Shown here one piece after another: positions 14,544 to 16,778 of a stretch of DNA of 16,778 nt; positions within the stretch are counted from its first letter, which is position 1, and each line of letters opens with the position of its first letter. The DNA lies in the NCBI GenBank assembly GCA_023145595.1, contig JAGLDM010000196.1, positions 1 to 16,778 on the forward strand. The letters are read 5' to 3'. This DNA comes from Flavobacteriaceae bacterium (lineage in GTDB: Bacteria; Bacteroidota; Bacteroidia; Flavobacteriales; Flavobacteriaceae). The notes under the pieces were generated by a model. That model saw only the letters and a list, made by a program, of their open reading frames with translations. It did not search any database and was not told where the DNA came from. The translations under genes and the position numbers were made by a program.

Positions 14544-15257
14544 ATGACAAAAAATATCCTTTTAGCCGCAATTATTACTTTGATTGTTTTTTCTTGTACT
14601 CCTGATAAAAAAGAAGGCTCCATGGTTGTTGAAGGAAATATACAAGGAATGAAGAAAGGAATGCTTTATCTTCAAAAAGTTGAAGAAGGCTTACTCGTAT
14701 CTGTTGATTCTACCTTCTTAAACGGAATAAGCAACTACAGATTGGTTGATAATATTGAAGGTCCAGAATTATATTATTTAACATTAGACCAGTTAAAATA
14801 CGGTAAAATTGACTTTTTTGGAGAAGAAGGATATATCACGATCAATACTAAATTAGAAAAATTTGAAACTGCTGCCGAAATATCAGGTTCAGAATCGAAC
14901 GAATTGTTAGAAGAATATTTCGATATGGCAAAGCAATTTGACGGGAGACAATTAGAGATTTTTAAAGAAAATTTTGACGCCCAGAAAGCGAATGACATCG
15001 AAAGAACAGAAGAGTTAGCAGCGGAATCGAAACGTTTGACAAAAAACAAAATTAGATACACTGCTAGTTTTACAATGCGAAATCCTGATAGTGAAGTTGC
15101 TCCATTTATAGTCTTAACAGAGTTGAGCGATGCGCATATTACACTTTTAGATACGCTTAACAATTCTTTATCAAAATCAATTAAAGATTCGAAATACGGA
15201 GTTGCTTTAGATACTTACATCAAGGGAATTAAAGAAAGTGATATTGAGTTGAATTAA
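14544..15257 (+). CDS. DUF4369 lipoprotein without thioredoxin domain (TlpA-like N-terminal part)
   Basis: A 237-residue exported lipoprotein. The signal peptide ends in the lipobox VFSC, giving lipidated C18. Residues about 27-115 match DUF4369: VVEGNIQGMKKGMLYLQK, VSVDSTFLNG, GPELYYLTL, DFFGEEGYITI and EISGSESNELL. The following helical region (120-237) with RNPDSEVAPFIVL (176-188) and SKYGVALDTYIKGIKES (217-233) is what normally links DUF4369 to a C-terminal AhpC/TlpA thioredoxin domain. Here the protein stops exactly at that point and there is no CxxC. So a redox role is unlikely; it may be a sensor, a binding protein or a remnant. No thioredoxin sequence follows: the DNA downstream codes for the opposite-strand DUF4442 gene, with which it shares four bases of stop-codon overlap. 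Confidence 0.82.
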   Translation: MTKNILLAAIITLIVFSCTPDKKEGSMVVEGNIQGMKKGMLYLQKVEEGLLVSVDSTFLNGISNYRLVDNIEGPELYYLTLDQLKYGKIDFFGEEGYITINTKLEKFETAAEISGSESNELLEEYFDMAKQFDGRQLEIFKENFDAQKANDIERTEELAAESKRLTKNKIRYTASFTMRNPDSEVAPFIVLTELSDAHITLLDTLNNSLSKSIKDSKYGVALDTYIKGIKESDIELN

Positions 15258-15709
15258 TTCTTAACTTTCACACTCCATTCATATTCAAAAGTAGAAACTA
15301 TTTCTCCTTGCTCATCAATTCCAGAAGAAACCATCTTAACTGTTTGGCCTTCTCCTGTTTTAATTGTTTTTGTAATCGCTGCTTTTATCTTTTGTCCATC
15401 AACACACGAAAATAGTATTTTACCTTTTGCTTTCTTTGTAAAAGTACCTGTTTGATGTGTTACCAACATAGAAATTCTTTTGCCACAACTAGCAATTTCT
15501 TTCATCACTAAAATACCGGTAGCCAACTCCGATGCCATTCCTTGTGTAGCCCAATACATTGATTTAAATGGATTTTGATTGATCCAACGATGTTTTACTA
15601 CGACCAATACCTCTTCATCTTCAATAGATTTTACACGCACCCCAGAAATATATGCCGATGGTAATTTGGTCATTAAAAACAGATTCAACTTAGACGGTGT
15701 AAACTTCAT
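15254..15709 (-). CDS. DUF4442 hotdog-fold protein (putative thioesterase)
   Basis: A 151-residue soluble protein of the DUF4442 family, a branch of the hotdog-fold thioesterase superfamily. Family features are the N-terminal helix, the strand with ISGVRVKSIEDEEVLVVVKH (21-40), NQNPFKSMYWATQGMASELATG (44-65) where the long hotdog helix starts, and the repeated beta strands to the end (EGQTVKMVSSGIDEQGEIVS). NPFKSMY...AxxxASE is the pattern that replaces the catalytic residues of better-known thioesterases. The substrate is unknown; acyl-CoA is a guess from the fold. It is transcribed toward the DUF4369 gene and the two stop codons share TTAA (15254-15257). A weak promoter candidate lies about 25 bases upstream. 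Confidence 0.85.
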   Translation of the reverse strand: MKFTPSKLNLFLMTKLPSAYISGVRVKSIEDEEVLVVVKHRWINQNPFKSMYWATQGMASELATGILVMKEIASCGKRISMLVTHQTGTFTKKAKGKILFSCVDGQKIKAAITKTIKTGEGQTVKMVSSGIDEQGEIVSTFEYEWSVKVKN

Positions 15710-15733
15710 AGATAGATGTTATTCAATTACTTC

Positions 15734-15764
15734 CAAAATATGGAAAAAAATCACTTGATGCAAT
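15734..15764 (-). promoter_or_regulatory. Candidate promoter for the DUF4442 gene
   Basis: On the minus strand, ATTG (15761-15764), 19 bases, then ATATTTTG (15734-15741), about 25 bases before the start at 15709. Each element departs from the TTTG / TAnnTTTG consensus by one or two bases. Support comes mainly from the position. Confidence 0.3.
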
Positions 15765-15832
15765 AATACATATAAATCCGTTATAAGCATTGATAAAACA
15801 ACGTATTTATACTGGAATAATATTTTATACAA

Positions 15833-15850
15833 ATGTTAAAATATGTTAAA
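15833..15850 (+). repeat. ATGTTAAA direct repeat upstream of the DUF4870 gene
   Basis: Two ATGTTAAA copies (15833-15840 and 15843-15850) with a 10-base, one-helical-turn period. The second copy is part of a 12-mer, ATGTTAAATTTT (15843-15854), that recurs at 16378-16389 in front of the PadR-type gene. The location just upstream of the -33 element suggests an operator. Confidence 0.5.
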
Positions 15851-15864
15851 TTTTAGTACTATGC

Positions 15865-15897
15865 CTTGCATACTACCTTCTTTTATCCATATCTTTG
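15865..15897 (+). promoter_or_regulatory. Promoter of the DUF4870 gene
   Basis: CTTG (15865-15868), a 21-base spacer and TATCTTTG (15890-15897), an exact TAnnTTTG match, 27 bases before the ATG at 15925. It is the clearest Bacteroidota promoter in the window with the pyrR one. Confidence 0.7.
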
Positions 15898-15924
15898 CAT
15901 AGACAATTAAAAGGTTGTACCATT

Positions 15925-16356
15925 ATGAGAACAAATAAAGACAATAGCAATGCATTTTTAATCCACATTTCGGCAATGGTTGGATACTTTTTTCCGATGG
16001 GTGGAATTATTGCTCCAGTAATTTTTTGGCAGGTAAAAAAAGATGAAAGTCAGTTTTTAGATGAGCACGGAAAAGAAGCTGTTAACTTTAACTTGAGTTT
16101 CTTTTTATACAGTTTCATATTAGGCTTAACATTCATCCCCCTTTTTATCAGAAACTTGATGAGTATCATTTCACAATCAGATCAAATGCATAATAATTTT
16201 AATTTTGAATTCCCATTTATGTTTGGTTTTTTAGGCGGAATAACATTATTAGGGACATTAAGTTTGATTCGATTTACCCTTATCATACTTGCTGCAATCA
16301 AAGCAAGCAAAGGAGAAAATTATAAGTATCCTTTTACTATAAAATTTATTAAATAA
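15925..16356 (+). CDS. DUF4870 small membrane protein
   Basis: A 143-residue inner-membrane protein with three hydrophobic blocks (about 10-35, 54-78 and 97-127). The DUF4870 hallmark LDEHGKEAVNFNLS (45-58) follows the first segment. The segment AIKASKGENYKYPFTIKFI closes the protein in the usual family manner. The molecular role is unknown. I start at the ATG at 15925 and reject the in-frame TTG at 15895, because that TTG lies inside the -7 promoter element. Its neighbour downstream is a PadR-type regulator gene 100 bp away, and a shared 12-mer precedes both. In my experience of related genomes, DUF4870, PadR and PspC-like envelope-stress proteins tend to occur near one another; the window ends too soon to test this here. 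Confidence 0.85.
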   Translation: MRTNKDNSNAFLIHISAMVGYFFPMGGIIAPVIFWQVKKDESQFLDEHGKEAVNFNLSFFLYSFILGLTFIPLFIRNLMSIISQSDQMHNNFNFEFPFMFGFLGGITLLGTLSLIRFTLIILAAIKASKGENYKYPFTIKFIK

Positions 16357-16377
16357 TCCATCACTCACGAAACGAGC

Positions 16378-16389
16378 ATGTTAAATTTT
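16378..16389 (+). promoter_or_regulatory. Second copy of the ATGTTAAATTTT word, upstream of the PadR-type gene
   Basis: Identical to 15843-15854. It overlaps AGCATGT (16375-16381), which recurs at 16421-16427 within the same 100-bp gap. ATGT is the half-site of known PadR operators (ATGT-N8-ACAT), but no matching ACAT arm is seen at the expected distance. Confidence 0.4.
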
Positions 16390-16456
16390 TTATCAGCCAA
16401 GATAATAATTAGTAGCGAACAGCATGTGATCATTCAAAAACAATAAATAGAAACAC

Positions 16457-16778
16457 ATGAAGATTGAAAACACAAAAGCACAAATGCGCAAAGGAGTTTT
16501 GGAGTTCTGCATCCTTTCTATATTACAGAATGGCGATGCGTACACTTCAGAAATTCTGGTCCAGCTGAAAGATGCTAAGATGCTTGTAGTAGAGGGTACA
16601 GTTTACCCTTTGCTAACAAGATTGAAAAATGCTGGACTTTTGACCTATCGTTGGGAAGAATCTACTTCTGGACCTCCACGGAAATATTATCAACTAACAG
16701 AAAAAGGGGAAGAATCCCTTGATTTTTTAAAAAACAGTTGGACTAAACTTACACAAGCTGTAGATCATATTATTAATG
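16457..16778 (+). CDS. PadR-family transcriptional regulator (3' end beyond the window)
   Basis: The first 107 codons of a winged-helix regulator; the gene runs off the end of the window. The N-terminus MKIENTKAQMRKGVLEFCIL, then AYTSEILVQL (28-37), VEGTVYPLLTRLKNAGLL (45-62) and SGPPRKYYQLTEKGEESL (71-88) are the helix-turn-helix and wing of PadR-like proteins. Members typically repress genes for membrane or stress proteins and often their own gene. The family is about 105-180 residues; the visible length is compatible with a short PadR-s1 form whose last residues are missing. The start ATG at 16457 has an A-rich upstream and no Shine-Dalgarno sequence, as elsewhere in the window. No clear promoter was found in the 100 bp before it. 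Confidence 0.9.
   Translation, partial: MKIENTKAQMRKGVLEFCILSILQNGDAYTSEILVQLKDAKMLVVEGTVYPLLTRLKNAGLLTYRWEESTSGPPRKYYQLTEKGEESLDFLKNSWTKLTQAVDHIIN

Noticed and set aside
15895..15924. In-frame TTG start for the DUF4870 gene
   Set aside because: The TTG is part of the TATCTTTG promoter element, so it cannot be transcribed from that promoter; the ATG at 15925 fits.
1..16778. Search for CRISPR, tRNA/rRNA, IS elements, toxin-antitoxin or defence genes
   Set aside because: No regularly spaced repeats, terminal inverted repeats, transposase motifs or cloverleaf-like sequences noticed; all large frames belong to core-type genes.

Overview
The window is a stretch of low-GC (by eye roughly one third G+C) chromosomal DNA from a Bacteroidota bacterium, most probably a member of the Flavobacteriaceae. 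The evidence is: a type IX secretion (T9SS) sorting-domain protein, DUF4369 and YceI lipoproteins, a DUF349-repeat protein, tandem DUF368 membrane proteins, a Bacteroidota-type HtpG with a Gly/Met-rich C-terminal segment, almost no Shine-Dalgarno sequences, and several good matches to the Bacteroidota -7 promoter element TAnnTTTG. No IS element, prophage, CRISPR array, tRNA, rRNA or recognisable defence locus is visible. The content looks like core genome with a few lineage-specific genes.

Layout. (1) Positions 1-1937, plus strand: the 3' end of ftsH, a small DUF2007 gene, cdsA (TTG start) and psd, packed with 8-bp overlaps or a 1-bp gap. cdsA and psd make CDP-diacylglycerol and phosphatidylethanolamine. 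(2) 2013-2624: a YceI lipoprotein gene, ending at a strong bidirectional terminator (2641-2678). (3) 2696-9005, minus strand: in transcription order a TPR protein, two overlapping DUF368 genes (polyprenyl-phosphate transporter family), aroE (shikimate dehydrogenase) and a five-repeat DUF349 protein. (4) 9139-12228, plus strand: a compact operon of pyrR, pyrB, a STAS-like small protein, a stand-alone T9SS sorting domain behind a signal peptide, and rnz (RNase Z). (5) 12403-14310: monocistronic htpG with a textbook terminator (14341-14374). (6) 14544-15257: a TlpA-like DUF4369 lipoprotein that ends where the thioredoxin domain should begin, tail-to-tail with a DUF4442 hotdog-fold gene (15254-15709, minus). 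(7) 15925 to the end: a DUF4870 membrane protein and the start of a PadR-type regulator, whose upstream regions share a 12-base word.

How the genes work together. The left block is envelope biogenesis and quality control (FtsH protease, phospholipid synthesis). The DUF368 pair probably recycles undecaprenyl phosphate, and the first pair member read is followed directly by the second and then aroE. The central operon couples pyrimidine synthesis (pyrR, pyrB) to tRNA 3' maturation (rnz) through two uncharacterised small genes. I found no convincing new multi-gene system. The best leads are the passenger-less T9SS sorting domain, the STAS-like gene beside it, the thioredoxin-less TlpA-like lipoprotein, a repeated TGTCA motif in front of htpG, and a 12-mer shared by the DUF4870 and PadR upstream regions.
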